Source: Chloroflexota bacterium
GTDB taxonomy: Bacteria; Chloroflexota; Dehalococcoidia; SM23-28-2; RBG-16-64-32
Assembly (NCBI GenBank): GCA_029262695.1
Contig: JAJCYV010000025.1
Coordinates: 1-39,994 of the forward strand
DNA length: 39,994 nucleotides
Direction: 5' to 3'
The notes below the pieces were generated by a model. That model had not been told where the DNA came from. It searched no databases and worked only from the letters and a program-made list of their open reading frames with translations. Each line of letters opens with the position of its first letter. The stretch's first letter is position 1. The translations under genes were made by a program, and so were the position numbers. Shown here one piece after another: positions 16,355 to 25,339 of the stretch.

Positions 16355-17719
16355 CTATTGGCCGGTGATGTCCTCAACGGTGAGGGTAGCCATGTCAACC
16401 TTCCAGACCTTGTCCTGGACGAACTCTTCGGCCGTCCCGTCGACGTGGAACCACTCGACAGCACCAACTGCCGGGTCTCCCGCGCTGTCGAACTCCAGCG
16501 GACCGACCACACCCTCGTAGTTGATGTCATCGCCGGCGGCGAGCGCAGTTATGGCGGCGGTGAAGCCTGCGGTACCGGGGTCGACTACCGTACCCGGGTC
16601 GTTCGCTACGTTGCGGAGTTCATCACGGATCGCCGTCCGGTCAGTGCTGCCCGCAGCCTCGGCGGCCAGGGCGATCACGTAGACAGCATCGTAGGCTTCC
16701 TTGATGAACGGCAGCGAGGGAAGATCGCCGTACGCAGTCTCGTAGCGTGTTTCGAAACCCGCCTCAGCGTCGGTCGGGAGCCCGGCCGGCGCCGTTCCAA
16801 GGGCGCCGTCGAACGCGGCCCAGCCGAGTTCGTCAAACATGTCAGTTGACTTCGTGCCGTCAACGAAGACGTAGTTGTCAAACAGTTCGCCTTCAACAGC
16901 CTCGCGCAGGAAGATGCCAGCGCTCTCCGGGTAAGCCATAGCCGCCAGAGCGTCGGCGCCCTCGCACTGAGCCAGCTCGGAAGCGTAGGTCACCTGTGCC
17001 TCTTCGTGCGGGACGGCCGCGTTGACGGTTCCGTCCAGGTTCTCGAACGCGTCCGTGAACGCGTCGCTCAGGCCTTCGCCGTAAGCGTTGTTCACGAAGA
17101 TGTTGCAGACCGTGCCGTAGCCAGCGTCGTCCGCCAAGGCCGCCAGCACAAGACCCTGAGCGGCGTCAGATATCGTCGTGCGGAAGAGGAAGTCGCTGTC
17201 GTTGGCGTCAGTCAGCGCCGGACTCGTGGAAGCGGGCGATATCTGGACAACGCCCGCGGGGCCCGTCACCTGCTCCGCGACGCGAAGCGTGACGCCGCTT
17301 GAAAGCGCACCAACTATACCCTGGACGCCTTCGATGTCCACGAGGCGCTGGGCCTCCGTGGCGGCCTGATCCGGGTTCGTAGCGCTGTCACCACGCACCA
17401 GCTCAACGTCCTGGCCGTTGACACCGCCAGCCGCGTTGATCTCGTCCACGGCCAGCTCCATGCCATTAAAGATCGGCTCACCGAAGTCGGATAGAGGGCC
17501 AGTGAACCCCAGCAGGGCGCCGATCTTCAGCGGAGCACCTGGATCGGGAGTCTCATCTGCTGTGCCCGTCGGCGCGGCTGTGGTCCCCGCCGGTGTGTCC
17601 GTCGGAGTACCGTCGTCGTCGTCGTCGTCATCGCCACAGGCGGCGGCCAGCGCGAGCAGTGCGATTAACGCACCAACGAGCAGCCACCTCCAAGAGATCT
17701 GGGTTAGGGTCTTCGGCAC
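16355..17719 (-). CDS. livK: Branched-chain amino acid ABC transporter substrate-binding lipoprotein, LivK type
   Basis: A 454-residue periplasm-side binding protein. The signal peptide ends in the lipobox LAAAC (C28), followed by an acidic run (GDDDDDDD) and a Thr/Pro linker. The type I binding fold starts near residue 62: PLKIGALLGFTGPLS, MELAVDEINAAGGVNG, then ASTSPALTDANDSDFLFRT, ending with a domain-exchange C-terminus. GTG 17719 has GAAAGGAGG eight nt upstream. It converges on livGFHM and belongs to the same transporter. A second, permuted homologue sits 87 nt upstream. Confidence 0.93.
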   Translation of the reverse strand: MPKTLTQISWRWLLVGALIALLALAAACGDDDDDDDGTPTDTPAGTTAAPTGTADETPDPGAPLKIGALLGFTGPLSDFGEPIFNGMELAVDEINAAGGVNGQDVELVRGDSATNPDQAATEAQRLVDIEGVQGIVGALSSGVTLRVAEQVTGPAGVVQISPASTSPALTDANDSDFLFRTTISDAAQGLVLAALADDAGYGTVCNIFVNNAYGEGLSDAFTDAFENLDGTVNAAVPHEEAQVTYASELAQCEGADALAAMAYPESAGIFLREAVEGELFDNYVFVDGTKSTDMFDELGWAAFDGALGTAPAGLPTDAEAGFETRYETAYGDLPSLPFIKEAYDAVYVIALAAEAAGSTDRTAIRDELRNVANDPGTVVDPGTAGFTAAITALAAGDDINYEGVVGPLEFDSAGDPAVGAVEWFHVDGTAEEFVQDKVWKVDMATLTVEDITGQ

Positions 17720-17806
17720 GAGTGTGCCTCCTTTCGCTCTTCAAGTCGGGCTAGTAGCCGGACTGCAAGCCAATGTAATGGCGCAGTATCTGGGCGTCAA
17801 GCGCGC

Positions 17807-19114
17807 TTACGTTCCCAGGCAGGCCGATATTGCGCCTCCGGCGGCGTTAACATCGCTCAGCTCCATCACCAGCCGGGCGCCACCGCCTTTAAGCTCGTAA
17901 GCCTCCCGGAAAGCGCTCGCCAGCGCCTTGTTACGCGCGCCCGGCTCGAAGATCACGCAAACCACCGTTGCTTGGTCCTCCAGCACCACGTTCGCCAGCG
18001 AAGGCGCTTCAAGCGCCTGGGACATGGCGACGCGGAAGACGTTCCCGCCGGCCTCCAGGGCCAGAGCCGACGAACTCGTGAGGGCAATGTGCAGCCCCCC
18101 GACAGCTTCGGCGACCGCCAGCGCGGCGACCTCCTCCGGCGGGCCAACGATGGCGGTTACGTCCTGGCCTTCCAGGTTCTGAGCCGCCGCTGCCGCCTGA
18201 GTAACGTCGTCCGCGCTTTCGATCAACAGCTCGATTGGGGCGCCGAAAAGACCGCCAGCTTCGTTGATCTCGTCCACCGCCATCTGCATCGCGTCTCGCA
18301 CAGCGCCGCCACCGTCTGCCTGAAGCGGCAATACAGCACCGATGCGCAGCGGCCCATCGGGCGCCCCGGCGGCAAGCGAAAGCCCACCGGCCGGGACGTC
18401 GGCGCCGATTTCCGCCGCCAGGTCAACGTCGCGAAGCTCCAGGTCGATAAGGCGCCCGCCGAGCAGCCGCCAGACCGTCACCCGCCCCTTCGCCAGATCC
18501 CCGCCGGCCGTGAAGTCGGCCTGCCCGGAGACGCCCAGGTAGCTCACGTCGCCACCGCCCGCCAGCACCAGGAGCGCCGCCGAGAACGCCTCCGCGCCCC
18601 CGTTCACGAGCTCGCCTGGTGGGTTGGCGACGTAGTGCACGTTGTCGCGAATCGCCGCCGCGTCCGTCGAGTTCGCGGCCGCCGCGGCGAGAGCGATCAG
18701 GTACACCGCGTCGTAGGCCTCCCGGACGCCGGCGAAGTCCGCAGGCGACCGGCCAAACCGCTCCTCGAAGGCAGCGTCAAAGACCTCTGACTCGATGGCG
18801 GTCAGGCTAACACCCTTGGCAACAGCGTCGCCGGACAGGCTGACCCCTTCGAACGAGGCCTCATCGCGGCTGCTGCCGCTGAGGAAAAGCTTCGCCGGAG
18901 CGCCCGCGTCGAGCACCTGCCTCAAGGCCTCCGCCGTGCCGCCGGGCGACGCGATAATCACCACGGCCTCAGCCGCCCCCAGGTCGGCCCTCGCCGTCTC
19001 CGTCGGAGTCCCCTCGTCAGTGGCCGAAGGCGATCGTCCGTCGTCGTCTCCGCAGGCCGCGACGACCATGACCAGACCGCTGGTCAGAAGCACGACCGCG
19101 GCCCGCCCAAACAT
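17807..19114 (-). CDS. Circularly permuted LivK-like substrate-binding lipoprotein
   Basis: A 435-residue protein with signal peptide and lipobox VAAC (C21), then CGDDD. Residues about 46-235 (AAEAVVIIASPGG...; VREAYDAVYLIALAAAAANS; AIRDNVHYVANPPGE; GGGDVSYLGVSG) match the second half of the neighbouring LivK. A linker (about 236-252) leads to residues 253-428 (DGPLRIGAVLPL; MQMAVDEINEAGGLFG; ALTSSSALALEAGGNVFRVAMS), which match the first half. The order is therefore C-half then N-half, with no obvious missing segment: the junction corresponds to a loop near LivK's ELAQCEGADAL. A fused remnant of two tandem genes is the alternative origin, but the frame is open and the signal peptide intact. 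Confidence 0.85.
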   Translation of the reverse strand: MFGRAAVVLLTSGLVMVVAACGDDDGRSPSATDEGTPTETARADLGAAEAVVIIASPGGTAEALRQVLDAGAPAKLFLSGSSRDEASFEGVSLSGDAVAKGVSLTAIESEVFDAAFEERFGRSPADFAGVREAYDAVYLIALAAAAANSTDAAAIRDNVHYVANPPGELVNGGAEAFSAALLVLAGGGDVSYLGVSGQADFTAGGDLAKGRVTVWRLLGGRLIDLELRDVDLAAEIGADVPAGGLSLAAGAPDGPLRIGAVLPLQADGGGAVRDAMQMAVDEINEAGGLFGAPIELLIESADDVTQAAAAAQNLEGQDVTAIVGPPEEVAALAVAEAVGGLHIALTSSSALALEAGGNVFRVAMSQALEAPSLANVVLEDQATVVCVIFEPGARNKALASAFREAYELKGGGARLVMELSDVNAAGGAISACLGT

Positions 19115-19123
19115 GTCCCATAG

Positions 19124-19152
19124 AACGTATGCGGCGCCGAAACAGCGGTCAA
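19124..19152 (-). promoter_or_regulatory. Candidate promoter for the permuted binding protein
   Basis: On the minus strand, TTGACC (19152-19147), 17-nt spacer, TACGTT (19129-19124), then 9 nt to ATG 19114. The -35 is close to consensus and the -10 fits TANNNT. The transcript would be almost leaderless. Confidence 0.45.
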
Positions 19153-19224
19153 CCGGCTGCTGGCGCCACGACGCCGGATATCCTACGCTGAACCGAGCGT
19201 GAATAGAGAACGAAGAACGACCTG

Positions 19225-20112
19225 ATGCACCGTATCTCAGCGCTTCGCCTGGGCAGCCGCGCCCGCTTCGAGGACCGCTGGTCCGGCACCATCTCCGCCC
19301 TCGAGATCACTGAGGACTGGGAAGCAGTCAACGTCGTCGTCGAGAGTGGCTTCCTCCTCTGGCATTCCAGCGTCCGGCTTCCTCTCTCCGCTGCCTCCGA
19401 CTGGTCCGACGACAGCGTTACGTTTGCCTGCACCAGCCGCCAGGCGTTCGGGCACGAAGTGCCACCGGTCGCCGTGCCCTCGCGGCCGATCGGGAGCGAC
19501 ACCCCTATCTCCGCGCCCAGCGTCACCATCGCCGGTGCCCTCATCGATCAGGCCGAGCGCAAGGTGCAGGAGATCATCCTCTCGCGCGGCGTCGCCGGTC
19601 ACCGCCGTATCTCCGTCAGCGACGTCACCTTCAAGGGCAAGACGCTGGCGCTGGCGGTTCAGCCGCAGACGCTACGACGATACCGCCCCGACGAAGAGAT
19701 CCGCCGCTCCATCCACCGTCAGATTCGCGACGATAGCGGCCTCACCGCGGACGATAAGCGCGGCCTGCATTTCGCCGTTGAAGGCGGCGTCGTCACGATG
19801 TCCGGAAACGCGCGTGTGGAGAACGCCCGCGAGCGGGCCATCGAGACCGTCCAGGCGATCGGGGGAGTGACGATCGTGAACGACACCTCACACGACGACC
19901 TGGGCCTAGAAACGATGATCGGCCTCGCGCTCGATCGGGCGGGCGTCGGCCGGCACTCAGAGATCTACGCCCGATCGTCTCTGGGCAACGTGCAACTGTA
20001 CGGCTACGTGCCGTCCGCGGCAGCCAGAGACGACGCCGTCCGCGCGGTCGCCGGCGTCGCCGGCGCGCGCGACGTCACGAGCAGGCTCGAAGTGCAGCCT
20101 GCCGCCGCCTAG
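19225..20112 (+). CDS. BON-domain protein with N-terminal beta-barrel-like domain
   Basis: A 295-residue protein. Residues 1-70 (ISALRLGSRARFEDRWSGTI...) look like a PRC-barrel-like or related small beta domain. Two BON domains follow: about 187-229 (LHFAVEGGVVTMSGNARVENARE) and about 245-292 (NVQLYGYVPSAAARDDAVRAVAGV). BON domains bind membranes or phospholipid and occur in stress and envelope proteins. No signal peptide is visible, so it is probably cytoplasmic or membrane-peripheral. The start ATG 19225 lacks a clear Shine-Dalgarno. It is divergent from the permuted binding protein. Confidence 0.8.
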   Translation: MHRISALRLGSRARFEDRWSGTISALEITEDWEAVNVVVESGFLLWHSSVRLPLSAASDWSDDSVTFACTSRQAFGHEVPPVAVPSRPIGSDTPISAPSVTIAGALIDQAERKVQEIILSRGVAGHRRISVSDVTFKGKTLALAVQPQTLRRYRPDEEIRRSIHRQIRDDSGLTADDKRGLHFAVEGGVVTMSGNARVENARERAIETVQAIGGVTIVNDTSHDDLGLETMIGLALDRAGVGRHSEIYARSSLGNVQLYGYVPSAAARDDAVRAVAGVAGARDVTSRLEVQPAAA

Positions 20113-20162
20113 CGTCACACCGGCCACCGAGACTCTCAGCGGCGACTCTCAGATTCGGCGGC

Positions 20163-20171
20163 TGATACACT
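20163..20171 (+). promoter_or_regulatory. Extended -10 for the site-2 protease gene
   Basis: TG-A-TACACT (20163-20171) is an extended -10, ending 9 nt before the TTG start at 20181. No Shine-Dalgarno is convincing, so a near-leaderless transcript is likely. Confidence 0.45.
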
Positions 20172-20180
20172 GGAAGCAGC

Positions 20181-20894
20181 TTGATTTTCAACCTCGACCT
20201 GCTGGCCGACGACCCCGTCGCCTTCCTCGTCCTCTTCAGCGCCCTCGGCACGGCGATCCTTCTTGGGCTAGTTCTTCACGAGGCCTCCCACGCATTCGCC
20301 GCCGACCAACTCGGAGATCGTCTGCCCCGCGCTCGCGGCCGGCTGACGCTCAACCCGCTACCCCACCTCGACCCAGCCGGGACGCTGCTGATCGCCCTCG
20401 TCGGGTTCGGCTGGGCCAGGCCAGTCCCGGTCAACCCCAACGCAACCAGGAACCCGAAAGCTGCGCTGGCGATTACCGCAGTCGCCGGGCCAGCCACCAA
20501 CTTCCTCATCGCCGCTGTGGCCAGCCTCCCCTTCCGCCTTGGAAGCCTGGAGTGGTTCTCGCTCTATCGCGCGCAGGACACTGGCGGTTGGGGCATCGAG
20601 GAATACGCCGGATTCTACCTGGGAGCGATCGTCGTCATTAGCATCATACTCGGCATCTTCAACCTCATCCCGATCGCTCCACTCGACGGCTTCAAGGTGG
20701 CGATCGGCATCCTCCCACGCGAACTCTCGCGCTCGTTCGCTCGGCTTGAGCGGATCGGGCCTGTGGTCTTGATCTCGCTCATCGCGCTCCCATTTCTCAC
20801 GGGCGGCCAGGTCAGCCCGCTGGCCGACGTTATGTTCCCCCTGATCGGAACGCTCACCGAATTCTTCACCGGCGTCGACGGACGGATCAATTGA
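20181..20894 (+). CDS. Site-2 protease family (M50) membrane metalloprotease
   Basis: A 237-residue intramembrane protease. The zinc motif HEASH is at 33-37 (H33, E34, H37), and the third ligand lies in NLIPIAPLDGFK near residue 175. There are about five hydrophobic segments and no PDZ or CBS domain. It cleaves membrane-anchored substrates inside the membrane. The TTG start at 20181 is the only one that keeps the first hydrophobic helix, and a TACACT element lies 9 nt upstream. Its stop overlaps the start of the HD-like gene (TTGA). Confidence 0.88.
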   Translation: MIFNLDLLADDPVAFLVLFSALGTAILLGLVLHEASHAFAADQLGDRLPRARGRLTLNPLPHLDPAGTLLIALVGFGWARPVPVNPNATRNPKAALAITAVAGPATNFLIAAVASLPFRLGSLEWFSLYRAQDTGGWGIEEYAGFYLGAIVVISIILGIFNLIPIAPLDGFKVAIGILPRELSRSFARLERIGPVVLISLIALPFLTGGQVSPLADVMFPLIGTLTEFFTGVDGRIN

Positions 20895-21391
20895 TCCAGC
20901 GCCTCTCCTACCGCGCCCGTCAGCTAAGGCGAACCCTCGCGCCCGGGATCACCGCGGCTGACCTTCGCGTGGCGGAGGCTGTCCTTGGCAACGACCTCTA
21001 CACGCTTTTCGCCGCGATGCAGCAGGCGGACCAGCGCCACTGCCTCGACGTCTATCAAAAGCTGCGCGCCGAAGGCGAAGATGACGCCGAAGTCCTCGTC
21101 GCTGCCCTGGTTCACGACGCCGGCAAGGGCGGCGGCTCCGCGCGCCGCATCCGCACCTGGCACCGCGTCGCCTACGTCGCCCTCGGCCTGCTGCCGTCCG
21201 GCGCACTCGACCGCATCGCTCGCGGCGACGGCGGACTGGCGCGTCTCCACCGTCACGGCGAGGCCACGCTTCGGCTGGTACGCCGCGCCGGGGCCTCTGA
21301 GGGCGTCGTCGGACTGCTCGAGGTCATGGAGTCTGACCGGGGCGACGACCCGCGCACCACGCGCCTTCTCGCCGCCGACGATGCGTGCTGA
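20891..21391 (+). CDS. Small HD-domain-like phosphohydrolase
   Basis: A 166-residue protein with the pattern of a minimal HD domain: H50 in QADQRHCLDVY, then H75-D76 in ALVHDAGKG, with K79 following. The final conserved aspartate of the fold is not clear. HD proteins hydrolyse phosphate esters, often of nucleotides. It starts at TTG 20891 overlapping the M50 stop, so the two are translated together. Substrate unknown. Confidence 0.75.
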   Translation: MIQRLSYRARQLRRTLAPGITAADLRVAEAVLGNDLYTLFAAMQQADQRHCLDVYQKLRAEGEDDAEVLVAALVHDAGKGGGSARRIRTWHRVAYVALGLLPSGALDRIARGDGGLARLHRHGEATLRLVRRAGASEGVVGLLEVMESDRGDDPRTTRLLAADDAC

Positions 21392-21424
21392 ACCGCGCCC
21401 CGCCTGCTAAGCTCCTGTAGCGTT

Positions 21425-22567
21425 ATGAGCGAGAAAGCGGAAACCCGCCGCGCCGTCATCATCGGCCTTGGCCTCATCGGTGGCTCGATCGGCCTCAGGC
21501 TCAAGGCGGCCGAGCTGCCCGGCCTCGAAATCATCGGCTCGGACATCGATCGCTCAAGCGAGCGCGCCGCGAAGAAGTCCGGGGCGATCGACCGCGGCGA
21601 GCACGACCTGGCGAAGGCCGTACGCGACGCCCGGCTTGTCATCATCGCCGTTCCCATCGCCGCCCTGCGCGACGTTCTTACAGCCATCGCGCCGCACCTC
21701 GCCGAGGGCGCCGTCGTCACCGACACGGCAAGCACCAAGGGCGACGTGATGAAGTGGGCGGCGGAGCTTCTGCCGGAAAGCGTCAGCTTCGTCGGCGGTC
21801 ACCCGATGGCCGGCAAGGAGCAGACGGGCATCGACCACGCGGACGCCGCGCTCTTCGACGGGCGCGCCTACTGCGTCTGCCCTACCGTCAACTCTTCACC
21901 GGCCGCGATCAAGAGCGTGGTCGGGCTGGCGCAGGCCCTGGGCGCCGAGCCGCTGTTCATCGACGCCGAGGAGCACGACGTTTACGCCGCGGCGATAAGC
22001 CACCTGCCACTCGTCGCCGCCACCGCCCTCTTCAACCTTCTGCGCGAAAGCCCCTCCTGGGACGACCTCGGCCAGCTGGCCTCAACCGGCTTTCACGACA
22101 TGACGCGCCTCGCCTCCAGTGACCCCTCCATGAGCAACGCCATCTGGAAGACGAACCGCGAGGCGATCATCCACTGGGTCGACCGCCTCACCGAAGAGCT
22201 GAAGCGCCTGCGTGGAATGCTGAGCGACGCCCAGGACGAAGAGCTCTTCAAGCTCTTCGCCGAGACAAAGCTCCAGCGCGACGAGTTCATCGCCAACCCG
22301 CCGCGGCGCGAAAGCGCCGTCAGGGGCCCGGAAGTGGACCGCGGCCGGGCGCTCCTGGATATCCTCGTCGGCGGCATGATGGCGGACAACATCCGCCGCG
22401 TGGGCAAGATCCCCGAGATGATGGAAGAAGCGCGCCAGGAGGCAGCGCCGGCGGACAAGAAGCGCCGCCTGACGCTGGGCGAAAAGATGGAAGAGGGGAT
22501 CCGCCGCGACCTGGAGAAGATGGAGCGCGAGCGCGAAGAAAAGGCAAAGCGCGAAGGCGACGATTGA
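21425..22567 (+). CDS. tyrA: Prephenate dehydrogenase (tyrosine biosynthesis)
   Basis: The 380-residue enzyme oxidatively decarboxylates prephenate to 4-hydroxyphenylpyruvate. It has a Rossmann NAD site, GLGLIGGSIG (14-23), then IIAVPI, TDTASTKGDV and the family hallmark GGHPMAGKEQTG, followed by the dimerisation domain with ISHLP. About 80 extra residues at the C-terminus end in a charged Lys/Glu/Arg stretch (KMEREREEKAKREGDD) beyond the usual enzyme. A TAAGCT hexamer lies 11 nt before ATG 21425. No ACT domain is visible. It may supply Tyr alongside the downstream Trp operon but is not in it. Confidence 0.93.
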   Translation: MSEKAETRRAVIIGLGLIGGSIGLRLKAAELPGLEIIGSDIDRSSERAAKKSGAIDRGEHDLAKAVRDARLVIIAVPIAALRDVLTAIAPHLAEGAVVTDTASTKGDVMKWAAELLPESVSFVGGHPMAGKEQTGIDHADAALFDGRAYCVCPTVNSSPAAIKSVVGLAQALGAEPLFIDAEEHDVYAAAISHLPLVAATALFNLLRESPSWDDLGQLASTGFHDMTRLASSDPSMSNAIWKTNREAIIHWVDRLTEELKRLRGMLSDAQDEELFKLFAETKLQRDEFIANPPRRESAVRGPEVDRGRALLDILVGGMMADNIRRVGKIPEMMEEARQEAAPADKKRRLTLGEKMEEGIRRDLEKMEREREEKAKREGDD

Positions 22568-22730
22568 CCGGCGTCCGGGCGCGCGAGCGGTAATGTCGCC
22601 GAAATGCGGCCAGTCTCGGGACTCCGGAGGCAGGTTTTGGTATCCTATACGCGGTTGTGGAAAGGGTTTCCGGGCGCGAACGGCATGCCCCACAACGCCT
22701 CGCGCCGGGATCAGGAGAAGGAGATGAGTC

Positions 22731-23033
22731 ATGGCGCATGAGTCCCATGCATCCCACGGTGGCACTGAACTGGTCCACGTCGGATTTGGCAACTTCCTGG
22801 CGGTAAACAAGGTGCTTGCCATCGTCACACCCAGCTCCGCGCCCATTCAGCGAATGATCCGCGAAGGCAAGAAGGCCAAGAACATCATCGATATCACCAG
22901 CGGCCGCCGCACCAAGGCCGCCGTCTTCATGGACACCGGACAGATCATGCTCGTCGCCATCACACCGGAGGCGCTGGCCGGCCGCGTCGCCGCCATCCGT
23001 GGTGGCAAGATCGAAAAGGCCCAGGCCGACTAA
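22731..23033 (+). CDS. remA: RemA-like DUF370 regulator
   Basis: A 100-residue protein: VHVGFGNFLAVNKVLAIV, then SSAPIQRMIREGKKA, NIIDITSGRRTKAAVF and TGQIMLVAI are the DUF370/RemA core. RemA of Bacillus is a DNA-binding regulator of matrix genes that forms ring-like oligomers. The role here is not known. ATG 22731 follows AGGAGAAGGAG. It is 5 nt before gmk, an arrangement seen in several Firmicutes and Chloroflexota, so it may be co-regulated with guanylate metabolism. Confidence 0.9.
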   Translation: MAHESHASHGGTELVHVGFGNFLAVNKVLAIVTPSSAPIQRMIREGKKAKNIIDITSGRRTKAAVFMDTGQIMLVAITPEALAGRVAAIRGGKIEKAQAD

Positions 23034-23038
23034 TCCCG

Positions 23039-23632
23039 GTGGCCGCCGCGCCGTTGCTCGTCATCCTCACCGGGCCTTCCGGCGCTGGCAAAGACACGCT
23101 CGCCGCCGCGCTCGGCTCACGGCCGGGCAGCACCATCGGCTTCGCCGTCACCGCCACCACGCGCCCGCCGCGCCAGGGCGAGACCGACGGCCGCGACTAC
23201 CATTTCGTCTCGGAGGCTGAGTTCCAGCGCATGATCGGCGAAGGCGAGATGTTGGAGCACGCCATCGTCTACGGCCAGCACAAGGGCGTTCCCACCAGCT
23301 CCGTCCGCCGCGTCCTCGACGAGGGCAAAGACGTGCTCCTCCGCACCGACGTCCAGGGCGCTCGATTCATCAAGACTCGCGTGCCGGAAGCGCTCACAGT
23401 CTTCGTCGCGCCACCCTCCCGCGAGGAGATGGAGCGCCGCCTCCGCGACCGGGACAGCGACACCGAAAGCCAGGTGGCGCTCCGCCTCAAGACGGCCTTC
23501 GCGGAGATGGACGCCGCCGCCGAGTTCGACCACACCGTCACGAACGACGACCTGGAGCGCGCCGCCGCCGAGATCGAGGCGATCATCGCTAGGGAACGCG
23601 AGCGCCCCGGCCGCGAGAAGTTGCCGTTCTGA
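23039..23632 (+). CDS. gmk: Guanylate kinase
   Basis: A 197-residue enzyme, normal length, that phosphorylates GMP to GDP. P-loop GPSGAGKDT near the N-terminus, TTRPPRQGETDGRDYHFVS in the GMP-binding lid, and EHAIVYGQHKGVP as the conserved central block. GTG 23039 is 5 nt after the remA stop. All expected motifs are present and nothing is unusual. Confidence 0.96.
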   Translation: MAAAPLLVILTGPSGAGKDTLAAALGSRPGSTIGFAVTATTRPPRQGETDGRDYHFVSEAEFQRMIGEGEMLEHAIVYGQHKGVPTSSVRRVLDEGKDVLLRTDVQGARFIKTRVPEALTVFVAPPSREEMERRLRDRDSDTESQVALRLKTAFAEMDAAAEFDHTVTNDDLERAAAEIEAIIARERERPGREKLPF

Positions 23633-23658
23633 CCGCCGTGATACTAGATTCGTAACCA

Positions 23659-25245
23659 ATGGCCAAAGATCATCTCTGGTGGCAGACCGGAATCATCTAC
23701 CAGATCTACCCGCGTTCATTCCAGGACGCGAGCGGCGACGGCGTGGGCGACCTGCGTGGCATCATCTCGCGGCTCGACCACTTGCAGTGGCTGGGCGTGA
23801 CAGCGATCTGGATATCCCCCTGCTTTCGTTCGCCGATGAAAGACTTCGGCTACGACGTCTCCGACTACCGCGACATCGACCCGCTCTTCGGCACGCTATC
23901 CGATATGGACGACCTGATCGCGGCCGCCCACGAGCGCGCGATCCGCGTCATCCTCGACTTCGTGCCCAACCACACTTCGGACCAGCACCCGTGGTTCAGC
24001 GAATCGCGCTCCTCCCGCGACAACCCGAAGCGCGACTGGTACATCTGGCGGGACGCCAAGCCCGACGGCTCACCCCCCAACAACTGGCTCGCCAACTTCG
24101 GCGGCATCGGCTGGGAGTGGGACGAGCACACCAGCCAGTTCTACTACCACGCCTTCCTCAAGGAGCAGCCTGACCTCAACTGGCGCAACCCTGAAGTGCG
24201 CGAGGCGATGCTCAGCGTCCTGCGCTTCTGGCTCGACCGTGGCGTCGACGGCTTCCGAGTCGACGTCATGTACCACCTGATCAAGGACGAGCAACTGCGC
24301 GACAACCCGGAGAATCCTGACTGGAAGGAAGGCGCGTACCCTTACTCGCGTCTGCTCGCCGTCTACTCCCAGGACCAGCCCGAGGTCCACGACGTCGTCC
24401 GCGAGATGCGCGAGACGTTCGACGAGTACGACGAGCGCGTCATCATCGGCGAGATCTACGTGCCCATCCCGCAGCTCGTGAAATACTACGGCACGAACAA
24501 CGACGGCGCGCACCTGCCGTACAACTTCCAGCTGCTCCTCCAGCCCTGGAACGCCCGCCGCATCGGCGCCGTCATCGACGAATACGAGGCGGCCTTGCCG
24601 GACGGCGCCTGGCCCAACTGGGTGCTCGGAAACCACGATCGGCCTCGCGTTGCCGGCCGCGTCGGCCGCGCACAGGCCCGCGTCGCCGCCATGCTCCTGC
24701 TCACCCTGCGCGGCACTCCCACGCTCTACTACGGCGACGAACTGGGCATGGACAACGTGATCATCCCGCCGGAGAAGGTCGTCGACCCGCTCGGCCTGAC
24801 GTTCCGCATCAGCCGCGACCCCATGCGGACGCCGATGCAGTGGGACGCATCGCCCAACGGCGGATTTTCCGCGGCAGGCGAAACGTGGCTCCCACTCTCG
24901 CCCGACTTCGCCGAGCACAACGTCGACGCCGAGCGCGACGACGCCGGCTCGGTCCTCACACTGCACCGCCGGCTGATCCACCTCCGCCAGTCGGAAGCGA
25001 CGCTGATGGCCGGCGCTTACGCCCCCGTGCACGCCGACGGCGACGTCCTCGCCTACACCCGCCGCCACGACGGCGACGGCTTTCTCGTCGCTCTCAACTT
25101 CGGCGGCCATCCGCAGACCGTCGAACTCGACGCGTCGCTGGCGGGCCGCGTAGCCCTCTCGACACACCTCGACCGCGAGGGCGACGCCGTCTCCGGCTCC
25201 CTCGCCCTGCGCCCGGACGAAGGCGTCGTCATCCGCCTGGGCTAG
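23659..25245 (+). CDS. GH13 alpha-glucosidase, oligo-1,6-glucosidase-like
   Basis: A 528-residue glycoside hydrolase of family 13. Conserved regions are present: DFVPNHT (region I), GFRVDVMYH with nucleophile D202, IIGEIYV with acid/base E265, and LGNHDRPR with D327. An early DASGDGVGD loop resembles the calcium-binding site of this subfamily. Valine directly after the nucleophile is the residue associated with alpha-1,6 preference, so isomaltose-type substrates are inferred. No signal peptide, so it is cytoplasmic. A TAGATT hexamer lies 8 nt before ATG 23659 and no Shine-Dalgarno is clear. The gene follows gmk by 26 nt but looks like its own unit. Confidence 0.93.
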   Translation: MAKDHLWWQTGIIYQIYPRSFQDASGDGVGDLRGIISRLDHLQWLGVTAIWISPCFRSPMKDFGYDVSDYRDIDPLFGTLSDMDDLIAAAHERAIRVILDFVPNHTSDQHPWFSESRSSRDNPKRDWYIWRDAKPDGSPPNNWLANFGGIGWEWDEHTSQFYYHAFLKEQPDLNWRNPEVREAMLSVLRFWLDRGVDGFRVDVMYHLIKDEQLRDNPENPDWKEGAYPYSRLLAVYSQDQPEVHDVVREMRETFDEYDERVIIGEIYVPIPQLVKYYGTNNDGAHLPYNFQLLLQPWNARRIGAVIDEYEAALPDGAWPNWVLGNHDRPRVAGRVGRAQARVAAMLLLTLRGTPTLYYGDELGMDNVIIPPEKVVDPLGLTFRISRDPMRTPMQWDASPNGGFSAAGETWLPLSPDFAEHNVDAERDDAGSVLTLHRRLIHLRQSEATLMAGAYAPVHADGDVLAYTRRHDGDGFLVALNFGGHPQTVELDASLAGRVALSTHLDREGDAVSGSLALRPDEGVVIRLG

Positions 25246-25339
25246 GCCGTTCGCTGGCAATTCGGCATTTGTCATACCCAAACATAGGTGCTCCTCGCGT
25301 GTACAAGCATCCCGGCGCACGCAGGAGTATCCTTCAGCC

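Noticed and set aside
17578-17639. Asp-repeat coding tract (GDDDDDDD) in LivK as a repeat element
   Set aside because: It is in frame, directly after the lipidated cysteine, and acidic linkers of this kind are normal in lipoproteins.
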